Made by a program: the position numbers and the translations under genes. A stretch of 64,000 nt of DNA, taken from the NCBI GenBank assembly GCA_950022655.1, contig OX465588.1, positions 24,600,527-24,664,526 on the forward strand. Reading direction: 5' to 3'. The notes beneath the pieces are model-generated. The model was not told where the DNA came from. It saw nothing but the letters and a program-made list of their open reading frames with translations, and made no database searches. The stretch is from Alentia gelatinosa (taxonomy: Eukaryota; Annelida; Polychaeta; Phyllodocida; Polynoidae). Position 1 is the stretch's first letter. Each line of letters starts with the position of its first letter. This document shows, one piece after another, positions 8,349 to 19,800 of the stretch.

Positions 8349-11250
8349 TCCCGGTACGAGTGCACTCAGCGAGGGCGACCCAGTCAAGGAGTGCACCACC
8401 CGTGACGTAACACCCCACGTGACCACAACACCGCGTGCCGAGCACGTGGGGGACGCACACAAGCAAACAACCCCGCCCCTTCAGGAATACACTCCCGTGT
8501 ATAGGGGCGACGGCGGGGATGTGGAGCAATTGGCTCGGCAATTGCCCCGGGAGGACGGCGACGAAAACCCACGAATCGACTTCGCTGCCGTTAGGGAATT
8601 CTGCGAGACCGGAATACCCGCTCCCGGGGTACGGACCGACCCCGGCACGTTCGCCGGACATAGGCGGGCCCTCTGGCCCCACTTCTCCGCCCCCGGGCCG
8701 CCGGCGCACGCCGACATCTACGACCGGGTGCGGCGCACGGGAATGCCTAACGCCCTCGGGGCCCGGATCGAGATCCCCACTGATCTCAACATACCAGCCT
8801 GGACCCGCTACCTCGCGACTATACCCGGGAAGGAGGAACTCACGGATTTCATTAGATTCGGGTTTCCCCTCGGGTACGCCGGCCCGGTTACCGACACGCG
8901 GGGGGTGCCCAACCACCCCAGTGCTTCAGGGTACCCGGACCAGATAGCCAGGTTCATCGACAAGGAGAAGGGGTATTCAAACCTTATGGGTCCGTTCGAG
9001 GACCCGCCCTTTCAGCCTTGGTGTCACGTGTCGCCGTTAATGACACGGGAAAAGAGGGGTACGTCTGATAGGCGCGTGATCACCGACATGACGTACCCCA
9101 AGGAATCCAGCGTTAACGGCTATATCGTCAAAAACTCTGTCTACGGTGAGGAGAGGGAACACGGCCTCCCGACCGTGGATGGTTTCGTCGGCCGCCTGGT
9201 GGCCTCGGGGCCGGGGAGTTATATGTCCACCATCGACATCGCACGGGCATATAAGAACTTCCGGTGCGACCCCCTCGACTGGCCGCTGCTCTGCTTCGCG
9301 TGGGGGGAGGGGTACTACTGTGATACGGCCATGCCGTTTGGTGCCCGGGCCTCCTCCTACCACATGCAGTGCGTAGCAGATGCCATCGTCAAGATACTTG
9401 ACCGCAAGGGGGTCGATGCCGCGATGTACCTGGACGATCTTATAATCCTCTCCCCGACGGCCGAGAAGGCGGCCGCCGACTTCGACACAGCGCGGGAGCT
9501 CTTCAGAGAACTGGGCCTCCCCGAGGCCAGGGAAAAGGCACAGCCCCCGAGCCGGGCTGTAACGTGGCTAGGGATACTCATAAACTCAGTGGACATGTCC
9601 CTCAGTATCCCACGGGACAAACTACGGGACGTGCGAGAACACGTCAGGGCCGTCTCAACCAAACGTTCGCTGACGAAACGCCAACTACAGTCGGTCCTCG
9701 GTCGGGTCCTCCACGTGGCGAAGTGTATACGCCCGGCCCGACCGTTCGTCAGCAAGCTGCTCGAGGCCCTCCGGGGCATGGCCGGATACTATATCAACGT
9801 CAACTCGGAGATGCGGCAGGACCTACAGTGGTTCCTGCGGTTCGCCGAGGGATGGAACGGCCATGCCCTGATACCTCGAGGGCCTCCCACCAAGTGCATC
9901 ATAGTGGACGCGTGCCTGAGTGGAGTAGGGGGCACGGATGGGAGATACTACTATTGCGGTAGGGTCTGCCCCGTCGAGGACCCCGTGGACTGTATCGCCG
10001 AGCTCGAGGCCCTCAATACCGTCTACGCCATGTGTACCTTCCTCACGGATCGCGACCGAGGGACTCGTGTGGAAGTGTACTGCGATAACATGGGTACAGT
10101 CCAGGCACTGAGGTCGGGGCGTGCCAGGAATCCGGTCCTCGCCGAGTGTGCCCGCCAGGCATGGACAGTACAAGCAAGACTCCAGGTGGAGTTCGTGTAC
10201 ACTCACGTGCCGGGGGTGCTTAACACCGTGGCAGACGCCCTCAGCCGTGCCCACCTGACCTCGAGGGACTTTGTCACGGCCGTTAATTACATAAATTATC
10301 ATTCTCTGGTTGAAGTAATGCCTTGTACACACACCTCTTTCTACCCCGTTCTCCGTCTCGCCTGCAGATCCGGCGCTACGATCACTCCAGACGAGGGCAT
10401 CTGCGCGGCAGTGCGAGGCGCGTGCCCCCGGAACGGTCGCGAACCAGCGGAGTGCCGTCGCGACCTACCTAGCCTTCTGCCGGAGAATGGGAACCGACCC
10501 CCAGAAACCCACAGTGTCCTTCACCACGGCGTACCTAGAGTACGTCGCGGGCCACGCCCCCTCGCCGGCGACGGTCGCGAACCAGCTGTCCCACGTACGG
10601 TCGCACCTCCGGCTGACGGGCGGCGATGTCGCGGCAACCGAGGATTTCCGGGTGAAGCGGGCACTGGATGCCATGAAACGAAACAAGGAGTACCTCCCCA
10701 ACGTCAAGCCTCCGGTCCCGATGGACGTCTTCAGGGCGGCCCTCGTGGCCCTAACCGACTCCCCGATGCACGTCGGCCTGAGGGCCGCGGTTCTAATCAT
10801 CTACTTTGCCGCGCTGCGGCAAAGCGAGGTGGCGCCACCGTCCACGGGGAAGTACGACTCGGCGCGACACCTGTCGCGCCGAGACGTGGTCGTCACGCCC
10901 GGACAAGCATCGATCAGGGTAAAGGCGGCGAAAAACATGCAGAGAGCGGGGGAGGAAAAGACAGTGGTCATACGAGCCTCCCCCGAACCGTCCTCCTGCC
11001 CCGTCCGGGCGATACGGACCATGCTCGCGGCCGCACCTACGGCCGACCCTACGGCTCCGTTCCTCAGCCTAGCGAGCGGAGAGATTCTCACGACCAGGAC
11101 ACTGTCGAGGGAATGGAAATCACTCCTCCAGAGGGCGGGCCAGCCCCCCACATACACACTGCACAGCCTCCGGAAGGCTGCCGCGACGCAGGCATTCCAG
11201 GCCGGTATGCCGGAACTCGCCATACAGCGGTATGGGGGCTGGAGGTCTAA
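8300..11250 (+). CDS. pol: Ngaro reverse transcriptase / RNase H
   Basis: This frame makes the cDNA copy. It is open from 8185 and has no ATG near its beginning (a GTG at 8320 is the nearest start-like codon), so entry by frameshift from gag at 8297 is the likely route. Counting from 8320, RT shows STIDIARAY (catalytic D306), MPFGA, and the active-site YLDD at 370-373. The thumb region follows, then WLGILIN. RNase H follows with IIVDACLSG (D530), AELEAL (E563), YCDNMGT (D589) and VADALSR (D639), so its four acidic residues are all present. After about residue 665 the frame stays open to 11250 but becomes an Arg/Gly/Pro-rich shadow of the overlapping recombinase frame, so the true C-terminus may be earlier if the RNA is spliced. 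No protease is visible. Confidence 0.9.
10280..10367 (+). other. Intron-like tract before the recombinase frame
   Basis: In otherwise GC-rich coding DNA, 10282-10318 is suddenly AT-rich (TTAATTACATAAATTATC). It is followed by a pyrimidine-rich run (10334-10362) ending in GCCTGCAG at 10360-10367. This is the shape of a branch region plus 3' splice site. The next base, 10368, is the second base of a recombinase codon. Introns are known in DIRS-group elements. A phase-matched donor, AGAG/GTACCA at 7281 (gag codon 28), would give an ATG-started recombinase. Confidence 0.45.
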
Positions 11251-11329
11251 CGCCCATCGGACCTACATCAAAGACACTGATGCCTCCGCAGTGAACCATG
11301 CCTTGATCAGGTCCCTAAATACTTCTTAA
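10368..11329 (+). CDS. Ngaro tyrosine recombinase
   Basis: A site-specific recombinase that inserts the circular cDNA. The frame (+1 relative to RT) is open from 10319. The first ATG, at 10487, would cut off part of the core-binding domain, because upstream codons read GTVANQRSAVATYLAFCRR, typical of that domain. The true start is therefore earlier, by splicing at 10367 or by frameshift; I use the acceptor. Counting from the ATG at 10487, the catalytic set is complete: R111 in FAALRQSEVAP, K in RVKAAKN, H226 and R229 in LHSLRKAAAT, W252 in YGGWRSN, and nucleophile Y260 in HRTYIKD. It overlaps the open RT frame by about 880 nt. It ends 45 nt before repeat B1. Which lysine is catalytic is inferred. 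Confidence 0.88.
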
Positions 11330-11373
11330 TATTTTTCTTTTATCCCACCCCCCCCCTCCTTATATTGGCTCTT

Positions 11374-11628
11374 GGCTATTTTATTTTCATATACAATTAC
11401 CTACGTATTTTTCATACTACTGTATTGTATATCATATTTTATACTTATATTAATTGACCTTATTATACATGTCAATTACCATTATGTAATATTACTTACC
11501 ATTCATATCCATATTACATATTAATATGATCGTCCAGTAAGGTCGACATAATCTTATTTCATAGAATTCAATAAAATTCTGTACTCCCAGCTACTGCTTC
11601 TCTACTTTAATCCGGGGATAGGGTAATG
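11374..11628 (+). repeat. Ngaro split direct repeat B1
   Basis: 255 bp, very AT-rich, from GGCTATTTTATTTTC to GGGGATAGGGTAATG, repeated as B2 at 11871-12125 (offset 497) with no difference that I can see. It contains AATAAA at 11570-11575, a likely polyadenylation signal. Its last four bases, AATG, are shared with the start of A2, which reproduces the junction of the circular intermediate. A C10 run (11348-11357) lies just before it. Confidence 0.9.
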
Positions 11629-11828
11629 GTAAACCCATGGGCATTGCTCAGGGGTAATCATTGCCTCCCCGGTGTCCCCCTCTACCGCGCCTCACGGGCG
11701 CCCCTCCTGCCCCCTCGCGGCACTCACACACACCACGAGGTCACGTGGTACAGCCCGGTCCAGGCCCCGGCCTCACTTCTTCTCCACCCGCTCTGCAGTA
11801 CGCACGTACTACAAGCACTAATTTCGTC
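11625..11828 (+). repeat. Ngaro split direct repeat A2
   Basis: 204-bp copy of A1, joined directly to B1 through the shared AATG. The B1-A2 unit (11374-11828) is equivalent to B2 joined to A1, which is how the full ends are regenerated from an RNA lacking them. The 42-bp spacer after it (11829-11870) is unique to this position. Confidence 0.9.
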
Positions 11829-11870
11829 CCACCCACCCTCAACCTTCTCTTTATCTTCCTACTCACGTAG

Positions 11871-12125
11871 GGCTATTTTATTTTCATATACAATTACCTA
11901 CGTATTTTTCATACTACTGTATTGTATATCATATTTTATACTTATATTAATTGACCTTATTATACATGTCAATTACCATTATGTAATATTACTTACCATT
12001 CATATCCATATTACATATTAATATGATCGTCCAGTAAGGTCGACATAATCTTATTTCATAGAATTCAATAAAATTCTGTACTCCCAGCTACTGCTTCTCT
12101 ACTTTAATCCGGGGATAGGGTAATG
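11871..12125 (+). repeat. Ngaro split direct repeat B2 (3' end)
   Basis: 255-bp copy of B1 with AATAAA at 12067-12072. It ends in AATG (12122-12125), the same four bases that begin A1 (6899-6902), so the empty site can be inferred as ...ATCATTTA-AATG-ATATTTAG.... No longer target duplication is seen, as expected for a recombinase mechanism. Confidence 0.9.
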
Positions 12126-12129
12126 ATAT

Positions 12130-12420
12130 TTAGTGCCACCCGGCATAAAGATACCATGAGGTGTGTTGCCTGTGAGTAGAATCCTGTGCCACTGGTGACA
12201 GTTGTGTGGTAGCATTCTGCTTCTCCCTCTCATCAAGAAATGCTGATATCGACTCTTGGAATTGGTCAATTTGTGCCGTACTTGGGGGCTGGGCAGTTAG
12301 TTCAGGTTGGTTAAAAGTCGTTCTCGACATATCCTCTTTATCTGCAGGTGATTTGGGTTTGTCAATCCTGGTTTTAGATGGTCCTCACCTTTCTTTTACC
12401 TTATTTCCTTGCTGAAACCC
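12130..12420 (-). other. Short unrecognised open frame next to the Ngaro end
   Basis: The minus strand holds a 66-codon frame (12330 to 12130) with an ATG start and a hydrophilic composition (STAQIDQFQESISAFLDERE), which looks protein-like. It stops 5 bp before the Ngaro boundary. It could be the N-terminal part of an old retrotransposon gag-like ORF interrupted by later insertions, or chance. No family recognised. Confidence 0.2.
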
Positions 12421-13879
12421 TATGTTGGTGAGCCACTTGCCCTGGATAACATGGGCCAATTCGAAACTTGATAAATACTTGCAGAAACCAACCGGGTCAA
12501 GATTTCAAAAGCCACTCAGATTACAGATGGAGCGGAATGGTATTAACGGAGAAGAAGAAAGTGCTTCACAAATTGAATAATCCTCCTTAAAATGGTTCTC
12601 AATATGTGTCTAAAACGAGTAACTTCTGAGTGGTTTTGCAAACGAGTAAGCCAAGTGCATGTACCCGGTAACCACAACAACAGTTTTGTAAAAAAGAATT
12701 TCAGTATTTTAGTTATAAGTAATCAAAAGAAAAACAAATAGGTTCTCTCTATCCGTGATCGAAACGCGGTGCGTACTTTGCAAGCTAGGGACTTGTTTTG
12801 TATTCTACTGTGTAGCTATCTGTAGGCTCCATAAGTTTAGTATGGAGACGCCATATTAGGTGGATAATAAAGGTTTTAATACCACCAGATAAGGTTGATT
12901 TATATCGGGCAGTATCATGTATCATACCCCTGTATTAATCCAATAATATTTGCCGTTTCAATCATGTATATACATCTTGACGCGGTTATTTCTACGGCTT
13001 CCTGGAAGGAACAAATAACTCTGTTATTATCCATATAGATCTGTAATTCATCACATATAAATCATTCGTTAATGACATTACTAAGCAGCGTGACATAGAC
13101 ATTAATAATAATGGCCACATTGTACATAACCAATGCATAGCTACGCTTCTCTTAACACGATTGTTACATCAATTCAATATATGACAGTTCTACTTTTAAG
13201 GGCATTGTATTCAACATCTACTTCAGGAACACAAATGACATGTCGTCGGTTATCCATTGAATTTGTTTTGAAGATTTATGACTGAAGAGAATATTCAATG
13301 GGATTCACTAGGGCATCAAGATCTGTTCCACATTATTGAGACTCTAATCAATAGAACACACAGACACCTAGGCGACCGCTTCCCCTTCGTCCCAAACGTC
13401 TGGGGTCACCCATGGATCGACATTCGGGTCACCCCCTTTTTCCATACATATGCTTAAGTGGTCCGGGGGACTTTCTAGATCAATATCACTCTGTGGCTTA
13501 TGTGAATAACATCCTAACTGTCACAACTGAATAGATAGTCCTCCTCCTCAAACAAACGATAATAGTCTACCGTCTTCAAATATAATGTTCTGGCACTCAA
13601 GGAAACGATGTATAGATAGCTATACATCCATGTTATTATTACATTATGTGACCTTTTGCTTGAGAGTACATCGCTTCCCCATATCAACGGATGGGAAATG
13701 TGAAAACACTATGCATAGCAAGTTTTTATATCTCTTTCATTCGTGGCCTATATTCAATCTAGCCAACACACTGTTTTAAAGTATGAGACATACGTCAGAT
13801 ACGCAGTACGGTATTACGGTATCATGCATTTCGATAGAGCATAGATTCACAACTCCCCATGCTGTTCTATGCTACAATA

Positions 13880-14105
13880 CGGTCCTAAATGTGGTCCCAT
13901 GTTGGCATGTGCTCATCCGTTCTGGTCTATATTTGTCCATGTTGGTTCAGGTTGATCTATGTTGCTCCATGCCGGTCTATATGCTGCCCATGTAAGTCTA
14001 TGCTACCCCAAATTTCTCTATGCTGCCCAATGTTAGCCAATGTTTTGTGCTGGTCTATATTTCCCTGTGCTGGCTTACATCTCCAGGTCTGTGCTGTCTC
14101 CCACT
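13880..14105 (+). repeat. Degenerate tandem repeat, GTCTATRTTGYCC-like motif
   Basis: Variants of GGTCTATATTTGTCC, GATCTATGTTGCTCC, GTCTATATGCTGCCC and CTCTATGCTGCCC follow one another at irregular 20-28 bp intervals. This is an old minisatellite; copy borders are blurred. Confidence 0.45.
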
Positions 14106-15028
14106 GCCCTCAGTTTACCCCGTGTTCCCTGTGTTTCCTGCCATCCTGTCCCCAGAGAACGGGGCAATGTATTATACACGAGTCAGATAATCAGGATGTG
14201 TTAATGGGGGCAGCTCCCAATAGACCTCTTGTGCTACCCTCCCACCCATCCACACTTCGCCCATTACATCTCTCACGTTTCATCCCCACCCCATGATCAC
14301 CTATTCTGCGGAACGGTTTTACCGTGTGAACGTCATATTTATTTCCTATGATCCCATTAGCGAACCGAAAATCCCGCATGAATATTCATGAGCACTTCCC
14401 GTTGGCGAACGCGCCGTTTTGTGGGCAAACCTCGGCAAGCAGCGCGTGCTATTTCAGCGAATTAGACGTGAAACAATGGCGGCGAGTTAGACGCTGAATG
14501 GCCCAGGCATTGTGATAAACTCCTCCTTCATCAAGAGCACATGATCGGAATTAGTGCGATTCGATCGACGCTTTTTCTGGCGGACGCCCCCAATGTGATC
14601 GACATCGTAACAAAGTCAAGATTTAAGCCGACCGTAACATACTTACACACAAATTAGCTAACGACGTTTCCTATCGGGAACAATAAAACGATTTCCGCCT
14701 GGTAACACAGAACGTTTTTCCCCTTTTCTTTTCCTCCTCCAAGCTCGCTGCTGTCTGTATCGACGAGAACAACCGGCTTTATTGGGAAAGTGGGCACATC
14801 CAGCGGCCAATCGGATGAGGTAGGGACAGCAGGCTGAGCCAGAACCTAATGTAATAGATGTTGCCCGATGTTTAGGAGTAGCTGGGATGGTTGTTGGGAG
14901 ATGGGACAGGCGCGAGACACGGAGGTAGGGAGATTGCCCAATCCGTACAGGTCCTGCCCCACCCTCTGCATTCCACAATTCGTGGCTAACTTCGTTATGA
15001 CAGCCGCCGCGCACAAGATTGCATTTTA

Positions 15029-15043
15029 CCGCCATCTAGCGGC
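15029..15043 (-). promoter_or_regulatory. CTCF-like insulator motif
   Basis: The minus strand reads GCCGCTAGATGGCGG, which fits the bilaterian CTCF core (C-x-x-x-AGRTGGCGC-like) closely. It lies in a CpG-rich patch. Motif match only; binding is not shown. Confidence 0.35.
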
Positions 15044-16633
15044 CCATTAGATTAGGCAGTAAATGATAGTCACGTGGTTTCCCCCACACTCCACCCTGTT
15101 CCCCTCACTCAGTAGCCATTGCTTTGCAACTTTGCAGTGACGTTACCCCAGCCTATAACCCTTTCCTTCAAGCTGCGGCCTGAGAAACAGACAGGAAACG
15201 GAAACAGAGTCTAGATGGGCATGCGTGGTGGGCTGCATGCTGGCTGATTACCGGTAGGTGGTGAAGAGAAGGCATGTGGCTTGTCGTCACGGCGTTAATC
15301 CCGTTTATCAAGTAGCAGTCACGTGCACGGACTGTGTCAAGGGGTTCGGGTGATAAGCTGTGGGCAGGTGAGCGTGAGAAAGTGACGCCTTAATGTCGTT
15401 AGGCACTGGAGGAGTCTCCGAGGGGGGTCCAGTCGCTCGACGCACCACCTACTGGCGCCGTGCTGAGATGCCGGTGCCAGTGGCGGGCAGGAAGCGACTC
15501 AATTATCGTCCATAGCCCCGGCATTGGGTACCTCCGAGTCTCTGCATAATGGGTTTGTTAGATCACAAAAGAAAGCCATCGGGGTTCATTGTCATCGGGA
15601 AATGGCTTTATCTTACGTACTTGCTAGGATCTCTGCCTTTTCCATTTGCAAATACTGAGAATGATCGTGTGTTATTCTCTTCGTTCTATACATAAGTCTG
15701 GATTCCCGTTGCATAGCTTTTACTTTTTCATTATAAGCTTCATTAAACAAAATACGTTATCGTATTACCCGAGAGATATCGGCTTGTATCGATAGCCACC
15801 GTCCCTTAGCATATTCTCTTCTGTGAGATTTCGCTTTCCTATTTAAAGCGGGGGAAAAACAATTGCTCGGGAGAATTAGGTGAGACACTGATCCATTTAG
15901 ACCAACATCTGTTTCCTTGCCACGAACAGCCATTTTACATTATCTGCCTTCAGTAGTAGCAGGCAGCGCTATTGAGGCGTGTTGCGGGCGCCCATCGATT
16001 CCTCTAATTAAGTGCCCACATCGGACATCTGTTTACGCACACAATAAGACTTCCTGCGCGATCTACTTCCACCCCACTCTTTACACAGTAGCCGCTCAGC
16101 TGCCGCTACATCGGTAAACTGGGCGGAGAATAATCGATGTGTCTATTCCGCGCGTTCGACGACTGAGACTCCAAGCCGCCGTGGTGAGAACGAGGCACAT
16201 CCGGCGTCTCCCTTCTCCAAAGTGAGGCTCAATTATCACATGGCCTTACGTGACGTATGAAGAATATACACAGCTGTCCGTGGTGTTGAGAGTGTGAGCA
16301 TGCGATAACGATGAGCCAGTTCATTTTCAAGTTCCCAACATATATACCAATAATCTATCTGATATATCCTTATCGAATAATTAGTGTAACACGTGTCTTT
16401 TCTGTATATAATATACATAAACCATTTTGCTCAAAGGACAACCATGAAGCGACATACATCTTGCACGTATTTCATTTCCTTCATATCCACTTTCTTTCCC
16501 TCACAAATATAAGGTTTGTCTGTATAATGCAATTTATGTCATCAGAAAGTGTATCTTAAGATTCCTGCTACAATATATGTTTTCACCTAAAAATATTTAC
16601 GTACCGTTTTCAAGACGACACCCGGTGCCGATA

Positions 16634-16817
16634 GGCCCGGCGTCCATTGAGCTCCCGATGTACCCTCCTACAGACCTTACGATGCGGCATCGGGAGGCAT
16701 CCTCGTGTGTATCGGCTACGGATTAAAGCTGACTTTCTAACGCGATATCGATTTTGTGTCTGGAGATCCATCATAATGCCTATCGGAGTGTATCGGAAGC
16801 TCAGTGAACGCTGGGCC
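16634..16817. mobile_element. MITE, GGCCCGGCGTCCA family, copy 1
   Basis: About 184 bp. The left end TAGGCCCGGCGTCCATTGAG and the reverse complement of the right end, TTAGGCCCAGCGTTCACTGA, form imperfect terminal inverted repeats. TA flanks both GGCCC ends, compatible with a TA target. The inside (CCCGATG...CATCGGG) is also partly palindromic. No coding capacity. It shares its ends but not its interior with the copies at 60847 and 62225. Confidence 0.55.
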
Positions 16818-19800
16818 TAAAAATCACATGGAATGAATGTAATCCGATTTTGCTTTTCGAGGTAGTTTTAATAGTTATAGGATAGCACTTAGTTGTCTTC
16901 AACAATTGGTTATGTTTTCCGTATTAAGGAGATAGATTTCCTAACCTTGTTGGTACTCACAGGATGATTGGGTTATGCATTCGTACCTTTGTGATCAATC
17001 AGTACTCACTTTGTCATGAAAATATCGACAAGGAACCCTTTGAAGTATACATGCATGAGTAAAGAGACTTATAGACATCTATATTGTTCAACTATACATT
17101 GAAAAAGGATTGTCTGATTGTGAAGACCTCAGCTTTCTCATAAAGATACCAGAGAGTTGCTGTGTTATTACAAGGCACGTCATTCCTCTGTTAATTGCTG
17201 ATGATAAGAAGTTCCATAGCTGATGATATGAAGACATTCATTCGCTGATCATTTACCTGCAAATTTGTATCACTCCTGTGCCTTCTTCTCTCATATTTCC
17301 CACACTAACGTACAAATCAATTGGAAAGAGAACTACAATATACATAGACGTAAATATAAGTTATAAGAAAGCCATCAGGCTGCTTATTCAAAGGGGTTTC
17401 AAGAAGTATACACCTAGACATGACTTATGAGTCAGTCATTATTTTATGTCTAATCTTGCTTATGCATATGTAGGTTGACCTTCACTTTCTGTTCAGTGTC
17501 TACATATTAGGAAAAAGTCAGAATCAGTGTTCGACATCCGAGTAATATGAGAAACTTCTAATTAGGTACCACGCTCCATCTCAAGAATCAGAATATCCAC
17601 TTAAACACTCTGCAATACAACTTGGTCTACAGACCGACATATAGACGCCGCACTCAGCACAAACAGAGCCTCACCCACTGGAATCACGTCTCCGTTGCTA
17701 ACATGATAATTATTTTTTTCCTAGCCGCTAATTAAGTCGCTCTAATGAGGCGCCCTATCCATTACATTAATCATGCTTGGTGTGTTGTGAAGCAGGCAGT
17801 TCTAAGCGTTGACTAATTATAAGGCCTTGATTGCCTGGAACGCGATCGTAGGGTTCTGCGATCGGTGGTTCTACCCACCTGCTCCGCAATGCAATAAAAA
17901 ATAAGGCTTTTTCACTATTAAAACAATCCGCATTGCATGGGCATGTGGTCGGCCGTGGGTCCGCACACCCGCCGTACTGCCATCTCTCCCCGTGGGCATG
18001 CAGGATTCCCACCGCACTTCTGGCCCATTGCAGGGTTCCCATTAGTACTGGTACATCATTTCACATGGACGCATTGCCTTCTCTAAAGCTCCATTATTTT
18101 CCTCTACTAGCCTTCACAATTTCCCCATACCGCTCACAGGACGGCAGCGTAGCTCTGTGAATAGCAACTACAAAGTGTAAGGTCGCGGCTACATATCCCG
18201 TTCGGTCTGCTCTATATACTGGCCACGTCCATTGTTCGTCTCCTATATTCATATTGCCGAGATATGACCCTTGCATCTACTACGGCGTAAAACCAAACCA
18301 TATCGCGCTACACCATGTCATTCCAGTGTCATACACAGGCCCAACCAACGTAGGGTGTACCCCTCTTGCCTTTTACATTTAAGGGAGACTTATACGCTGA
18401 CCGTTTAAGTAATTTCATAATTCTAGGAGGCCTAACACTTTGTAATAAAGAGTTGCCCCATTTAGGAGGATACAGAACAGCTATATATATTCACCGTGCC
18501 AATATATTGTATCCTGGTTACATTACTTCAGCTCTCTGTATCATTCTCATTAGAGAAAATATATCTCAGCTTGATGTTACCCTAGCAGTAGAGTTGCTCT
18601 AAGGTAAACCCTCTTCCCGCAAACTAGCGATATCGTAAATATTCATCTGAACCCACTGCAATATTACTTGAGAATATGTAGACATGTTGCTTTGTCGTTA
18701 CAACATAAAAGATGGACCTCTAGCCATTTCCTACAAAATTGAAATGAAAACCAATATTATGCGGCGACCACCTGGTCGTACACTATTCTAATTCATCATT
18801 TTCTTTTGTTAGAGATCTTGATTGTATTCAATGTTGAACATTGTTCTTCCACACATTGTTGATCCTGATGCGAAACCGGACATGTATACAGATTGCGTCG
18901 CAACAATGTTGCTGCATTAAATGGCGCCGGCATCACTCTTAACACGCTGTGGAAAATCTAATTCTGGTTTGAATTGTCTGTATCTTTAATAAGAAAAAAA
19001 AACCCCACCATAATACCCAAATTACACTGGTCAAGAGTGTAAGGGGCCAGCCTTATTGCTCCATAATCCAAGCCACGGTCTTAGACTCATATGATTATCT
19101 ACACTATCATCCACAGAGCACCGCTCCTTCCAATCTACAGTCGGAACTGGCCCCGCACTGGGTGTCCAACCATTCCTCTCCACCATACAACATTATTACA
19201 CTGTATCAATAAAACCCCAGCAATTCGGTTTCATTGTCCAAAAGGGGTAACGCAATGTCAGACAATGATATCTTTCAAATATATAGAGCTCTTTTGATAG
19301 GATTCCATCTTGATCTTCATATTCAACTCAATATAGTTCTTTGAGATATAGTTTCAACGTTAACAGTTCGTGTTTCTCTTCCACATAACCGTCTAAAGAG
19401 ATCATCCAAGGACATGGCTCGCATGGCCATTATGATCCATTATTAACACCATTGCCACCTCCCATAGCCTTGATATTGCCCAAAGCCTAACACTACATCA
19501 AACCAGATGCACTTCTACGTAAAGGCCTTGCCATGCTCCCTTCCATACTCCATTATCTGATAATAACTATGACCTTATTAGTGGCTGAGACTTTACAATT
19601 GTAAGAATTATATCCAAAACTATATCATTTATTGCATTCTAATCGAACATAAATGTTGATCGACCTCAGTGACTGCTCCAATTTCTTTTCCGACAATATT
19701 ATCATATCCTTTCTCTTCCATCTCTTCAAATCAAATAGATGTATAACAACCTTCCTATATCATATCCTAATGTGTCGATCAACCCAAGATAGCACCAGAA

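Larger units (their letters stand above)
6899..12125 (+). mobile_element. Complete Ngaro-type tyrosine-recombinase retrotransposon
   Basis: The element is 5,227 bp with layout A1 (6899-7102), gag, RT-RNase H, tyrosine recombinase, B1 (11374-11628), A2 (11625-11828), 42-bp spacer, B2 (11871-12125). Such split direct repeats without inverted ends, with a recombinase instead of a DDE integrase, define Ngaro/PAT-type elements. No methyltransferase domain (as in DIRS1 or PAT) and no protease was seen, which favours Ngaro. Replication is expected through a circular cDNA closed at the B-A junction and inserted by the recombinase. Catalytic motifs of all enzymes are present. I see no differences between repeat copies, and the coding part is much more GC-rich than the flanks. 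A recent arrival is therefore likely. Confidence 0.93.
12421..16630. other. Gene-free stretch; degenerate tandem motif and CpG-rich patch
   Basis: No gene recognised. 13860-14110 carries an irregular tandem motif, TCTATGCTGCCC-like, at 20-28 bp spacing. 14380-15060 and 15130-15540 are richer in CpG than the surroundings and include a CTCF-like site at 15029. The remainder is AT-rich without visible structure. Confidence 0.4.

Noticed and set aside
10247..10367. Intron from a GT at 10247 to the CAG at 10367
   Set aside because: Phase fits, but the donor GTGCCC is weak; the gag donor at 7281 is better, and neither is proven.
10487..11329. First ATG as the start of the recombinase
   Set aside because: Conserved core-binding residues (VANQRSAVATYLAFC) lie upstream of it in the same frame, so starting here would remove part of the domain.
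7199..11329. Retrovirus or LTR-retrotransposon interpretation of the gag-pol unit
   Set aside because: No LTRs, protease or DDE integrase; split direct repeats and a tyrosine recombinase identify a Ngaro-type element.
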